Assembly: GCA_019135865.1 (NCBI GenBank)
Contig: JAGVVD010000052.1
Location: 139,011-203,010, forward strand
Length of the DNA: 64,000 bases
Source: Elusimicrobiota bacterium
GTDB taxonomy: Bacteria > Elusimicrobiota > Elusimicrobia > Elusimicrobiales > UBA9959
Direction: 5' to 3'
Each line of letters opens with the position of its first letter. Position 1 is the stretch's first letter. The notes under the pieces are model-generated. The model did not search any database, was not told the origin of the DNA, and saw nothing but the letters and a program-made list of their open reading frames with translations. Position numbers and translations under genes: made by a program. Positions 25,270 to 34,078 of the stretch are shown here, piece after piece.

Positions 25270-26775
25270 ATGAACATACCCGGGGCCCTTCTTTTCCTGT
25301 CGCTGCTCCTCCCGGCCGGCCTGGCCGCGGAGGAGGAGGAGGACTACGCCGACGCCTCCGCCGAACTCTGCGAGGACCTCGGCAAGCCTTTCTTCTCCTT
25401 TTCCGCCCTGCCCGCCGGAGGTTCGGCCGTGACCCAGGGCCGCCGTCTGGGCCTGCCTTTCAGTTTCCTGTCCCCGAAGCCGTCCGGCGCCTACCGCGTC
25501 TTCGTCATCGGCGAATCGGCCGCGGCTTTACTGGGCGCGGAGAAAGAGTACGAACGCATACTGGCGCGGCGGCTGGGCAAGCCCCGGGTGGAGCTCGTCA
25601 ACTGCGGTATGGGCTCCTACAACAGCGCCCTGATAGGGCCGGTACTGGAAGAGGCGCTCGAGCTGGAGCCGGACCTGATAGTGCTGCTGAGCGGCAACAA
25701 CGAATCCATAAGCCGCAAGATCTGCCCCGGAGTACTGCCGGAACTGGAACTGCGGTTCAACGCGCTGCGCGCCAGGGTGAAAAGCCTTTCGATGCCGGAG
25801 AGGAAGGCCGCCGAAGCGGTCTCCATATCGGCTCACGAGGAGCGCCTGCGCGCCATGGCCGGGGCGGCCGCCGCGCGCGGCGTGCCGCTGGTGCTCTGCA
25901 CTCTGCCGGCCAACCTGCGCGACCATGCCCCGGCCGGAGAGCCTTCCCCGGAAGTGCTCAGGGGCATCGGCTTGATGGGCGCCGGCAGCCACGGGGCCGC
26001 GCTGAAGGAATTCGGGGCAAAGGGACTTGAGAACGACCCGCTGGCCCTCTTCTACTCCGGGCGGGCGCTGGAGGCCCTGGGGCGCGGCGCCGAGGCGCGG
26101 GTCCGCTACGAGGCGGCCCTGGTGAACGACCCGGACGATTCCCGCTGCTCCGCGGCGCGCAACGCCATGCTGCGCCGCGTGGCCGCGGAAGAGGGGGCCT
26201 GCCTCGCCGACCTGGAAGCCGCGTTCTCACGGCTGGCCGTCGGCGGGATAACGGGCGGCGCCGAACTCGCCGACGGGGTGCACTGGTTCGCCCGGTACAA
26301 CTCCTTCGTCCACGATGAGATAGGGTCCGCGGCCTCGCGCTGCCTGGCCGGTCCGGCCGCCAGGGCCGCGCCTCCGGCCGCCCCCGGTCCCGGCGACAAG
26401 CTGAAGGAATTCAGGCTGCTGTTCTCCTACGCGGCGGCGGAACTGCACGGCAGGGCGAAGACCGCCCCGGACGGGCGAAGGCCTCTTTCGGAAAGGGTTA
26501 TGGTTAACCTGGAAAGGCTGCGCTCGCTGGACGGCGCCCGCCTGCGGCGCGCGCTGCTGGACGGGAAGGATTTCGGCGGGGAGCTGCTGAGCAGCCGCTG
26601 GCGTCCGGCCCTGCGGCGGGATTCCGCGGCCTGGCGGCCCGCCCTGCTGCTCAACGCCGCCGAGATGTACGCCCGGGCCTGCGATAAAGCCGCCGCCGCG
26701 GAACTGAGAAAACTGGCGGAGGCCGCCGGCCTTGAGCCGGGAGAGGCCGGCCTGAAGAAGGCCCACTGCCGGTAG
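25270..26775 (+). CDS. Secreted SGNH/GDSL-like hydrolase with TPR-like middle
   Basis: A 501-residue exported protein. After the signal peptide MNIPGALLFLSLLLPAGLA, SGNH blocks appear in order: VFVIGESAAALLG (block I, GES with the Ser), VELVNCGMGSYNS (block II glycine), LLSGNNES (block III Asn) and DGVHWF near residue 337 (block V, Asp-x-x-His). Between blocks III and V, residues about 245-300 (GSHGAALKEFGAKGLENDPLALFYSGRALEALGRGAEARVRYEAAL) form a TPR-like helical repeat. Such proteins are often peptide- or glycan-associated esterases. Substrate unknown. A Pro/Ala linker and helical tail follow. Confidence 0.78.
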   Translation: MNIPGALLFLSLLLPAGLAAEEEEDYADASAELCEDLGKPFFSFSALPAGGSAVTQGRRLGLPFSFLSPKPSGAYRVFVIGESAAALLGAEKEYERILARRLGKPRVELVNCGMGSYNSALIGPVLEEALELEPDLIVLLSGNNESISRKICPGVLPELELRFNALRARVKSLSMPERKAAEAVSISAHEERLRAMAGAAAARGVPLVLCTLPANLRDHAPAGEPSPEVLRGIGLMGAGSHGAALKEFGAKGLENDPLALFYSGRALEALGRGAEARVRYEAALVNDPDDSRCSAARNAMLRRVAAEEGACLADLEAAFSRLAVGGITGGAELADGVHWFARYNSFVHDEIGSAASRCLAGPAARAAPPAAPGPGDKLKEFRLLFSYAAAELHGRAKTAPDGRRPLSERVMVNLERLRSLDGARLRRALLDGKDFGGELLSSRWRPALRRDSAAWRPALLLNAAEMYARACDKAAAAELRKLAEAAGLEPGEAGLKKAHCR

Positions 26776-26784
26776 TCCGGCGGC

Positions 26785-27558
26785 TCAGCTCCGGTCCCGC
26801 GCCAGCCGGAAACCTATATACCCGTAGCGGTCGCCGCGGCCGCTGCCGTTGCGGTAATAGACCATGAACGGCTCCGGGGTAGTCAGGTTGAAAGCGCCCC
26901 CTCTCAGCACCTTCACGAAACCATCCCTCTCGAAAGCGGCGCCGTCGGAAGGCGCGCCGGCGTAAGAATCGGCGTAATGGTCCTGCAGCCACTCCCAGAC
27001 ATTGCCGGCCATGTCGCAGAGGCCCTGGACCGTATTGCCCGCGGGTTTCGAGCAGACCGGCAGGGTGCCGCCCGAGCCGCAGCCGTGGGCGCCGGCGGAC
27101 ATCACCGTCCGGGAGCAGTCCGGGGCCTCGTTCCCCCACGGGTAATCCCGCTCGAGTCCGCCGCTCCTGGCGGCGTATTCCCACTCCGCCTCGGTGGGCA
27201 GTCTGGCCCCGGCGAAGGCGGCGTAGGCGGCGGCCTGATCCCAGTCCACGCAGTTCACGGGATGGTCTTCCCGGCCTTTTATCCCCCAGTTGCAGAAATC
27301 GTCGGTGCCGGGCTCGGCGCAGGCCCCGGCGGCCACGCACTCCGCGTACTGCGCCACGGTGACCGGCGTCCGCGACAGTTCGAACTCCCGCACGCGCACT
27401 TCCCGGACCGGGCGGGCGTTGTCGAACCGCTTCCCGCCGGCGGCGGCGCCCATCATGAACTTCCCGCCCGGAAGGCGCACCCATTCGGGACGCGGCCCGG
27501 AAGCCCCGCAGGCGGCGAGGGCCGCGACGGCCAGCAGGATAGGTGTTTTTCGCGACAT
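26785..27558 (-). CDS. Lipoprotein with formylglycine-generating-enzyme (FGE-sulfatase) fold
   Basis: 257 residues. LLAVAALAACGAS is a lipobox (LAAC), so the mature protein is probably membrane-anchored. The FGE/SUMF1 fold is shown by WVRLPGGKFMMG, SRTPVTVAQYAECV, HPVNCVDWDQAAAYAAFAGARLPTEAEWEYAAR, DMAGNVWEWLQD, VLRGGAF and GYIGFRLAR. Several cysteines are present, but I cannot tell whether the copper/active-site pair of true formylglycine-generating enzymes is kept. Many family members are non-catalytic. No sulfatase gene is nearby. Confidence 0.87.
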   Translation of the reverse strand: MSRKTPILLAVAALAACGASGPRPEWVRLPGGKFMMGAAAGGKRFDNARPVREVRVREFELSRTPVTVAQYAECVAAGACAEPGTDDFCNWGIKGREDHPVNCVDWDQAAAYAAFAGARLPTEAEWEYAARSGGLERDYPWGNEAPDCSRTVMSAGAHGCGSGGTLPVCSKPAGNTVQGLCDMAGNVWEWLQDHYADSYAGAPSDGAAFERDGFVKVLRGGAFNLTTPEPFMVYYRNGSGRGDRYGYIGFRLARDRS

Positions 27559-27580
27559 AGGCGCTCCAGCGACGGACGGC

Positions 27581-28984
27581 TTACCCCGGCTTGCTGGCCA
27601 CGATATACGCGAGCGGACTTTCCCCGCCCGGCGGCCGGGAAAAAGGATCGCCGACGGGCTCGAAGCCGGCCGCGGAGAATTCCCCGGCCAGTATCATCGC
27701 CGAGACGAACATCGGCACGCCGAAGCGCGGATCGGAGCCGGTGCCCGCGGCGTAAATACGCGCCAGCACTCCGGCCGTCCGGCCCGCGCGCCCCGCCTCG
27801 CGGCCGGCGGCCCGTCCGAGTTCTTTTATCTCCCCGTCGTCGAGTTTCGCGTAGGAAATAGAGAGGTCCCGCCGCATCGTCAGCAGTTCCTTTCGCAAAG
27901 CCCTCATGGAGAACGCGTTGAGTTCTTCGGCCAGCGGGACGCCGGGCCAGTCCGGGAAATCCTTGAGGTGCACGAGCCTGCCGCCGGGTTTAAGGACCCT
28001 CAGCGCCTCCCGCAGGAAAAGTTCCAGGTCCGCCGGGGTCAGCGAGTCGAAGGATTCCAGGCCCGTCACCGCGTCGAAAGAGGCGTCCGGAAAGGGCAGG
28101 GCCCCGACGTCGGCCAGCACGAAGACGGAGCCGTTGCCGTGCCTGCGGGCGTAGAGAGAAGAATACGGGTCCTTTTCCACCTGGGTCCAGTTCGAGCGCA
28201 GGCCGCGGGGGAGCTGCTTCCACAGGAATCCTCCGGCCGCTCCCGTCTCCAGGACGGCGTCGCCGGGCTTCAGCCCGGCTTCCTCCAGGAGGACGCGGGC
28301 TATCTCCGCCCGCATGGCCGGGAGGCGGCCGGCGGCCTCCCTCTGCGCTTCCAGCGCCAGGAAGTTCCAGCGGATATAAGAGGCCCAGGGCGCGGAGGGG
28401 GCCCCGCGCTCGTTCATCGAGCCGTTCATCTCCATGCGGTCGAGCAGGCGCTCCCATTTGACCAGGAGGAACGAGAATACCGCCAGTCCGAAAAAAGGGT
28501 AAAGGACGGGGAGGGCGCCGGGGAACCTGGTGATGAGGACGGCCAGCAGCGCGGCGGCGGCGACGGACGCTTCCCCGAGCCGTCCCGGTCTCGCGCGCCG
28601 GCGCCGGTAATCCGGCCCGTGGATCCTGACGAGCCCCGCCAGCAGGCGGTCCTCCTCGGGATCGCCGGAACCGCCTCCGAGCAGGACCTCGAGCGCGGCG
28701 AACGGGTTCCAGAGCGGCCGGGCCGGGCGGCAGCGGAAACCCAGGTATCCGGCCTCGGCCGCGTGGCGCAGGTAGTGGCCGCGCCTCACCCTGTAGAGCG
28801 TCAGCGCCGCGACGGCGGTTCCCAGGAGCAGCGAGACCGCCGCTTTGGGAGCCGAGGGCATGGCCAGCGGAAGAATGAGAAAGAACGTTCCGCCGAAAAG
28901 GACCCCCGCCGCCGCGGCCGGCGGCAGTAGACGCGAAGCCCAGTCGTCCTTTATCGAGAATTCCTTTTCCGGAGGGGAAGCCAT
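27581..28984 (-). CDS. Membrane-anchored SAM-dependent methyltransferase
   Basis: 467 residues. Two predicted membrane segments near residues 25-70 and another pair near 175-205 flank a long cytoplasmic stretch. The C-terminal half is a class I methyltransferase: DAVLETGAAGGFLWKQL (motif I), VFVLADVGALPFPDASFDAVTGLESFDSL (motifs II/post) and LREALRVLKPGGRLVHLKDF. The start is the ATG six bases after a perfect TATAAT, with no ribosome binding site. Substrate unknown; the membrane context suggests a lipid or quinone-like acceptor, which is only inference. Confidence 0.75.
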   Translation of the reverse strand: MASPPEKEFSIKDDWASRLLPPAAAAGVLFGGTFFLILPLAMPSAPKAAVSLLLGTAVAALTLYRVRRGHYLRHAAEAGYLGFRCRPARPLWNPFAALEVLLGGGSGDPEEDRLLAGLVRIHGPDYRRRRARPGRLGEASVAAAALLAVLITRFPGALPVLYPFFGLAVFSFLLVKWERLLDRMEMNGSMNERGAPSAPWASYIRWNFLALEAQREAAGRLPAMRAEIARVLLEEAGLKPGDAVLETGAAGGFLWKQLPRGLRSNWTQVEKDPYSSLYARRHGNGSVFVLADVGALPFPDASFDAVTGLESFDSLTPADLELFLREALRVLKPGGRLVHLKDFPDWPGVPLAEELNAFSMRALRKELLTMRRDLSISYAKLDDGEIKELGRAAGREAGRAGRTAGVLARIYAAGTGSDPRFGVPMFVSAMILAGEFSAAGFEPVGDPFSRPPGGESPLAYIVASKPG

Positions 28985-28990
28985 ACGGGT

Positions 28991-28996
28991 ATTATA
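28991..28996 (-). promoter_or_regulatory. -10 element of the methyltransferase gene (leaderless)
   Basis: Perfect TATAAT on the minus strand, exactly six bases before the ATG at 28984. Confidence 0.55.
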
Positions 28997-29060
28997 GCGG
29001 AAAACCATGCGCGGCTCCGGACGCGGAAGAGCCCCGCTTCGCTCCGCCGGAGCGAAGCGG

Positions 29061-31142
29061 CTATTTTTTCGTCTTGCGCGGAGGTATGGGGGGGAGCGGT
29101 ATGCCCGGGGGTATCGCCGGCGGGGGCGGGGTGGCCGGCTGAGGCGCGGCGGCCGGCGCCGGGGAAGCGGCGGGGGTGGTCTTGCCCAGGGGAATGTGGA
29201 AGAAGAACCTGGACCCCACGCCCAGTTCCGATTCTATCCCCATCTCCCCGCCGTGGCGCTGGACTATTTCGCGGGCGATCTTGAGGCCGAGGCCGAAACC
29301 GGCCTTGCGCATCCCCTGGGCTTCCTTGGTCTGGAAGAACCGTTCCCAGACGCGCGGCAGGTCCTCTTTCGAGATGCCGATGCCGGTGTCGATGACGCTG
29401 ACCTCGACTCGGTCGGGTTTAAGCTCCGCCTTTATCGTTATCCTGCCGCCCTCCTTGGTGTACTGGATGGCGTTGGTGCAGAGGTTCTGCACCACCTGGC
29501 CTATGCGCGCGTCGTCGCCCGCCAGCGGGGGCAGGGAAGGGGGGGCGTCCTTGACCAGGGTGAGCCGGCGTTTCTGCGCCGCGATCTCCACCCTGGCGTA
29601 AACGTCCTGGATGACGTCGAGCAGGTGCAGTTCCCCTATCTCCACCCGCAGTTTGCCCGATTCCATCGCGGCCAGGTCCACCAGGTCGGAGATCAGGACG
29701 TTCAGGGTCTTGGCCGAGGTCTGGATATTGGCGGCGTAGCGCTGCTCGCTCGGCATCGACTTGAGCTTGCCGGTCAGTACTTCGGCGTAACCGAGGATGG
29801 CCGTCAGCGGGCTCTTCACGTCGTGGGCCACGGTGGCGAAGAACTTCTTCTGGAAGCCGTTGACCAGTTCGAGCTGCGTCTTCTGTTGCTGGGTCTCTTT
29901 CAGCAGCCGCGCGTTCTCGAGTTTCAGGAAGCGGGCCTCCAGGGCCTTCTGCACGGAGAAGATCAGGCGCGAAGGTTCCACCGGCTTGAGCAGCGCGTCG
30001 TCCAGTCCCAGTTCGACGACCTGGCTGACGCCCTGCAGCGCGGCTTTCAGCGGGTACTGGTCCACCATGAAAATGATGCGCAGGTCGGGGTCGCGCTCGC
30101 GCAGCTTCTGCGCCAGCTCGGCGCCCGAGTGTTCGGCGAAGGTTATGGCCGTGCCCACGACCGCCAGGTGGAAACTCCCCTTCTTGCAGGCATTGAGGGC
30201 TTCTCCTCCGTCCATCGAAGCCGTGACTTCGTAGCCGGCGCCCAGCAGGGCCTGGGACAGCATGGTCAGCGCCGGCTTGAAATTGTCCAGGAGGAGGATG
30301 CGCTCCGGCTCCCGCGACTTGAGAGGTATGTCGGCCTCGCCTTCCGCCAGTTCGGCCAGTATCCCGGCTATGCGCCCGGCCTGGTCGCGCATGAGCGAGA
30401 CGGGCTTCCCTTCCCTCAGGGCCTGCTGCGCGTAGCGGACGGTGTCGGCCCCGGTTATGAAGTAGCAGGAAGCTTCGGGGATCCCGGACCGGATCGCGTA
30501 GTCGAGCGACTCGGCTTCCGCCTGGGCGCCGTTGAACTGGACGACCAGGACATTGCCCGGTAAAGGCGCGGCGGGACCGGACCCCGCGTCCTTTTCCACT
30601 CCCAGCCGCGACCAGAGGCTTTTGGTCTGTTTCGGCTGGACGGACGAGTCGCGCGTTTTCAGCTGTTCCTTGATGAAGGCGGGCAGGTCGGCGGCCGTAT
30701 CCACCGTCACCGGTTTCACTCCCGCCTCCTGCAGGGCTTTCTGCACGGCCCCGGTCATGAACAGTACCTGCTCGGCGAGCAGGACGATGGGGCGCTGGGA
30801 GACCCGCGCCTGGTCGGCGAAACCCGCCGGCAGCGGCCAGGACAGGCGCCTCAGGGGCGCTTGCTGGTCCGGCGAGTTGCTGGCGGGCGTTTCGAGCAGG
30901 AAAAAACGGACGGTCGGATATTTGCCGCGCAGGGCCAGGAAATTAGCGCGTTCCTCGTGGGGGACCTTGCCGAAGTCCACGACCAGGGAGGAGCAGTCCC
31001 CTTTTTCAAGGCGCTCGGCGGCGTAACGGAGAGTGGGGACGACGGCCATCTCCAGCCCGCGGCCGGACATGGAAGGAGCCATTTCGTCGAGCAGTTCTTT
31101 CCCGGTAGTGACTACCAGGACCCGCCCCTGGATTTCGCCCAT
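29061..31142 (-). CDS. Sensor histidine kinase with pseudo-receiver domains
   Basis: 693 residues, no membrane segment. The N-terminal half holds two or three Rossmann-like receiver-type regions (about 6-110, 115-160 and 195-260), then a clearer receiver from about 278 (ERILLLDNFKPALTML) to 400. In that receiver the phosphoacceptor position reads LAVVGTAI, so the Asp is missing. A coiled coil leads to HisKA (FFATVAHDVKSPLTAILGYAE, His near 441) and HATPase (VQNLCTNAIQYT, DTGIGIS, GFGLGLKI). The tail is proline-rich. No partner response regulator is adjacent. The ATG follows TATTAT by six bases with no ribosome binding site. Confidence 0.9.
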   Translation of the reverse strand: MGEIQGRVLVVTTGKELLDEMAPSMSGRGLEMAVVPTLRYAAERLEKGDCSSLVVDFGKVPHEERANFLALRGKYPTVRFFLLETPASNSPDQQAPLRRLSWPLPAGFADQARVSQRPIVLLAEQVLFMTGAVQKALQEAGVKPVTVDTAADLPAFIKEQLKTRDSSVQPKQTKSLWSRLGVEKDAGSGPAAPLPGNVLVVQFNGAQAEAESLDYAIRSGIPEASCYFITGADTVRYAQQALREGKPVSLMRDQAGRIAGILAELAEGEADIPLKSREPERILLLDNFKPALTMLSQALLGAGYEVTASMDGGEALNACKKGSFHLAVVGTAITFAEHSGAELAQKLRERDPDLRIIFMVDQYPLKAALQGVSQVVELGLDDALLKPVEPSRLIFSVQKALEARFLKLENARLLKETQQQKTQLELVNGFQKKFFATVAHDVKSPLTAILGYAEVLTGKLKSMPSEQRYAANIQTSAKTLNVLISDLVDLAAMESGKLRVEIGELHLLDVIQDVYARVEIAAQKRRLTLVKDAPPSLPPLAGDDARIGQVVQNLCTNAIQYTKEGGRITIKAELKPDRVEVSVIDTGIGISKEDLPRVWERFFQTKEAQGMRKAGFGLGLKIAREIVQRHGGEMGIESELGVGSRFFFHIPLGKTTPAASPAPAAAPQPATPPPPAIPPGIPLPPIPPRKTKK

Positions 31143-31148
31143 GCCCTA

Positions 31149-31154
31149 ATAATA
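31149..31154 (-). promoter_or_regulatory. -10 element of the histidine kinase gene (leaderless)
   Basis: TATTAT on the minus strand, exactly six bases before ATG, directly after the T-run of the thiolase terminator. Confidence 0.45.
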
Positions 31155-31156
31155 AC

Positions 31157-31186
31157 AAAAAAAAGCCCCGGGTTTCCGCCCGGGGC
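31157..31186 (-). terminator. Terminator of the thiolase gene
   Basis: Stem GCCCCGGG / CCCGGGGC (31165-31172 with 31179-31186) followed on the minus strand by eight T. Confidence 0.9.
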
Positions 31187-31203
31187 TCCCGGCCTCGCCG
31201 GCT

Positions 31204-32382
31204 TCAGCGTTCCACGCAGACGGCTATGCCCATGCCGCCGCCGATGCAGAGGGTCGCGAGACCCTTCTTCACGCCGCGCTTCTTCATCTCGTGCAGCAGC
31301 GTGACGATGATGCGCGCGCCGGAGGCGCCGACCGGGTGGCCCAGCGCTATCGCGCCGCCGTTCACGTTGACGATGTCCTTGTCGAAGCCGAGCTCCCTGG
31401 CCACCGAGAGGGCCTGGGCCGCGAAGGCCTCGTTGGCCTCGATGAGCTCCACGTCCTTAAGCTGCCAGCCGGCCTTCTTGAGCGCCTTGCGCACGGCCTC
31501 CACGGGGCCTATGCCCATGACGGACGGGTCCACGCCGGCCCAGCCGTAGGAGACGAGCCTGGCCATCGGCTTGAGGTTATGCCTCTTCACGGCCTCGCCG
31601 GAGGCCAGCAGCAGGGCGGCCGCGCCGTCGTTGATGCCCGAGGCGTTGCCGGCGGTCACGGAGCCGTCCTTCTTGAAGGCGGGACGGAGCTTCGCCAGGC
31701 CCTCGGCGGTCACGCCGGCCTTGGGGTATTCGTCTTTCACGAAGGCCACCGGGTCGCCTTTGCGCTGCGGTATCATCACCGGGACGATCTCGTCGGCGAA
31801 ACGGTTCTCCTTGAGCGCCTTCTCGGCCTTGTTCTGCGACTCGGCCGCGAACTTGTCCTGCTCCTCGCGGGTCAGGCCGAACCTGGCGACCAGGTTCTCG
31901 GCGGTCATGCCCATGTGGTAGTTGTTGAAGACGTCCCAGAGACCGTCGCCTATCATGGAATCTATCAGTTCGCCGTGGCCCATCCTGTAGCCGTAGCGGG
32001 CCTTCTTGAGCAGGTAAGGGGCGTTGGTCATGCTCTCGGTGCCGCCGGCTATTATCATCTCGGCGTCGCCGCACAGGATGTTCTGCGCCGCGGTCGCCAC
32101 GGTGCGCATGCCCGAGCCGCAGAGCATGTTCAGCGTCACGGCGGTCTTCTCCGCCGGGATGCCGGCGCCTATGGCCACCTGGCGAGCCACGCCCTGGCCC
32201 AGCCCGGCCTGGTAGATGCTGCCCATCAGCACCTCGTCTATGTCGGCCGGCTTGACGCCGGCGCGCTCCATCACGGCCTTAGTCACCAACTTGCCTAGCT
32301 CCACCGAGCTGAAATCGGCCAGGCTGCCCCCGAAGCTGCCTATCGCCGTCCTGACGCCGTCGACTATGAAAATTTCCCTCAT
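31204..32382 (-). CDS. Acetyl-CoA acetyltransferase (thiolase)
   Basis: A 392-residue cytoplasmic biosynthetic-type thiolase joining two acetyl-CoA to acetoacetyl-CoA. The nucleophilic Cys lies in LNMLCGSGMRTV, the His in GGAIALGHPVGASGARI and the second Cys in LCIGGGMGIAVCVE. NEAFAAQAL is conserved. The start is ATG after AAGGAGGAACC; an upstream ATG sits directly on the -10 TATAAT (32422-32427) and is not credible. It is a single-gene unit with its own terminator, so whether it serves polyhydroxyalkanoate, isoprenoid or fatty acid metabolism cannot be told. Confidence 0.95.
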   Translation of the reverse strand: MREIFIVDGVRTAIGSFGGSLADFSSVELGKLVTKAVMERAGVKPADIDEVLMGSIYQAGLGQGVARQVAIGAGIPAEKTAVTLNMLCGSGMRTVATAAQNILCGDAEMIIAGGTESMTNAPYLLKKARYGYRMGHGELIDSMIGDGLWDVFNNYHMGMTAENLVARFGLTREEQDKFAAESQNKAEKALKENRFADEIVPVMIPQRKGDPVAFVKDEYPKAGVTAEGLAKLRPAFKKDGSVTAGNASGINDGAAALLLASGEAVKRHNLKPMARLVSYGWAGVDPSVMGIGPVEAVRKALKKAGWQLKDVELIEANEAFAAQALSVARELGFDKDIVNVNGGAIALGHPVGASGARIIVTLLHEMKKRGVKKGLATLCIGGGMGIAVCVER

Positions 32383-32421
32383 CGTGGTTCCTCCTTGGGA
32401 CGCCGCCGGGGCGTCCCTCAT

Positions 32422-32427
32422 ATTATA
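32422..32427 (-). promoter_or_regulatory. -10 element of the thiolase gene
   Basis: TATAAT on the minus strand, leader of about 33 bases containing AAGGAGG. Confidence 0.5.
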
Positions 32428-32444
32428 GACATTCTTGGAGGGGC

Positions 32445-32476
32445 AAAAAAAAGCCCCGCCAGGGAGGTGGCGGGGC
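32445..32476 (-). terminator. Terminator of the clostripain-like gene at 32502
   Basis: Stem GCCCCGCC / GGCGGGGC (32453-32460 with 32469-32476), then on the minus strand a run of eight T. Confidence 0.9.
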
Positions 32477-32501
32477 TTCGGGTAGTTCTTTTAAGCGGCC
32501 G

Positions 32502-33911
32502 TCAGTTGCGCCAGACGCCGTCGGTCCAGGAGAGGAACTCGTCCCACTGCGAGTCGCGCGACAGCGACAGGGTGGAATAGTCCGTCTCGTGCACCTGGGC
32601 CAGCTGCGGGGGCACGTTGACCGCCTTGAGGGTCATGTTGATGGCGAGGCCGCCGGTCTTCGAGTAATCGTAACCGTTCTCCGCGTCCGCGTTGAGGCCT
32701 ATCTTGCGCAGGACCAGGTCGTTCTTTATGAAGGACTTGAGCGACTCGGCGGCCCGGCGGGCTTCGGCCGAGGCGGCGTTGCGGCCCACGATGTCGGCGA
32801 AGTCGTAGAGGTCGGCGTAATAGGCGATGAGCTTCTTCTTGTCGGAGGGGTCGATGCTGGTGAAGCGTATGACCCCGGCCACGGCTTTCTTGACGGCCGA
32901 GGTCTCGTTATTGCCCATCACGGCCGCCGCGAAGGCGTCCAGCTGCGCCGGCAGCGCGGAGAGCGGGCCGGGGCGCACCACGGAGAGGGTGGCGGGGATG
33001 GAGTCGAGCGGCATCGTCAGCGGGCCTATGCTCATGCCGCCGGCGTAGAACTCGCGGTACCAGTTCATCAGGAAGTCGCTGAACTTCTCGTGGGTGAAGT
33101 TAGTGTCGGCGTTCATGAAGTTGAGCAGTTTCTCGTAGTCGAAGCCCTGGGCCAGCATGGTCTCCTCGGAGCCGACGAACAGGCCCGCGCCGTCCTTCAT
33201 CTCGTAGAGAACCTCGGCCATCTGCTGGAGGCAGGCGTTCTGCATCAGGATGTCCACGTAGCCGGCCTGGCGCAGGATCTCGCCGAGCTGGTGCGTGCGG
33301 ACGTAGTTCTTGGTCTCGTCGTCGAAGAGGATGCCCTTGTTGCCCGTGCCGGTGCCGGCGGAATGCTGCTGCAGGTTGGGGTCTATCCAGCCGAGGCCGT
33401 GGTTCCAGAGTACCAGCATGTACTTTTTGGCGGGAAAGGTCTGCTTGCCCCATTTGACGAAGTCTATGACGCGGCGGTAGTCGCCCATATCGGAGTTCTT
33501 ATCCTCGGAATACTCGGTCTCGCCGCTGGAGAGGAAGCCTCCTTTCTTGTTGATCAGCAGGCGGCGCGAGCCCTCGCCGGCCTTACCGTGCTCCACCACG
33601 ATGTTGACCTTGTCGGTGGTGCCGACCTGCTTCATTTCCTTGATGTCGCGCTCGGCCCATTTGCCGACCATGCCCAGCAGGTGGCTTTCGCTGAGGTCGT
33701 TCTTGGCGTTCATGAAGACGAGCACCGTCCACTCCTTCTGCGGCATCGGCTTGGGTTTGGCTTTGGAGATCCCGGCTGCGGCTTCCGGGACCTCTATGGC
33801 GGTCACTTCGGAAAGGGTCATCGAATCCAGGTCGAACTCCTGGGCATTGAGACGGAGAGAGCCGCACATGAGAAGGGCGGCGGGTATGAGCGAAAGGGCT
33901 TTAAGGTTCAT
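32502..33911 (-). CDS. Secreted clostripain-like cysteine peptidase (C11), divergent copy
   Basis: A 469-residue exported protein. After the signal peptide (MNLKALSLIPAALLMCGSL), the C11 core begins at KEWTVLVFMNAKNDL. The catalytic His is in LVLWNHGLGW and the Cys in LMQNACLQQMAEV, where the three sister genes have DACLMQMAE. FVGSEET follows. It is more diverged than the three sisters and carries a longer middle section. It probably cleaves after basic residues, as clostripain does, but specificity is not shown. GGAGGAAG precedes the ATG. GGGCCC clusters, not the TTGAC palindrome, lie upstream. Confidence 0.85.
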   Translation of the reverse strand: MNLKALSLIPAALLMCGSLRLNAQEFDLDSMTLSEVTAIEVPEAAAGISKAKPKPMPQKEWTVLVFMNAKNDLSESHLLGMVGKWAERDIKEMKQVGTTDKVNIVVEHGKAGEGSRRLLINKKGGFLSSGETEYSEDKNSDMGDYRRVIDFVKWGKQTFPAKKYMLVLWNHGLGWIDPNLQQHSAGTGTGNKGILFDDETKNYVRTHQLGEILRQAGYVDILMQNACLQQMAEVLYEMKDGAGLFVGSEETMLAQGFDYEKLLNFMNADTNFTHEKFSDFLMNWYREFYAGGMSIGPLTMPLDSIPATLSVVRPGPLSALPAQLDAFAAAVMGNNETSAVKKAVAGVIRFTSIDPSDKKKLIAYYADLYDFADIVGRNAASAEARRAAESLKSFIKNDLVLRKIGLNADAENGYDYSKTGGLAINMTLKAVNVPPQLAQVHETDYSTLSLSRDSQWDEFLSWTDGVWRN

Positions 33912-33964
33912 CGTGAACTTCCTCCTGCTGGTTTTGCTGTGTATATAGTTTAGCGTTAAAAACG

Positions 33965-34020
33965 GGGCCCCATAAGAGGCGCAGGGCCCAAAGAGGGCCC
34001 GTTTTAGGGCCCACCCGGAA
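33965..34020. repeat. GGNCC palindrome cluster between divergent genes
   Basis: Several GGGCCC or GGCCC palindromes in about 55 bases, spaced roughly 12-20 bases apart, between the clostripain-like gene (minus) and the flippase-like gene (plus). Comparable clusters occur upstream of other secreted peptidase genes (3550, 46190-46390, 51530-51570, 53038-53072). Confidence 0.55.
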
Positions 34021-34046
34021 GTAGGACCTAGGGTATATTCTTTATA

Positions 34047-34052
34047 TATAAT
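34047..34052 (+). promoter_or_regulatory. -10 element of the flippase-GT4-asnB run
   Basis: TATAAT inside a very AT-rich stretch; the leader of about 20-26 bases carries a GGCC-N7-GGCC hairpin. Confidence 0.45.
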
Positions 34053-34078
34053 GACACAGGCCGCAAAAAGGCCGAACG

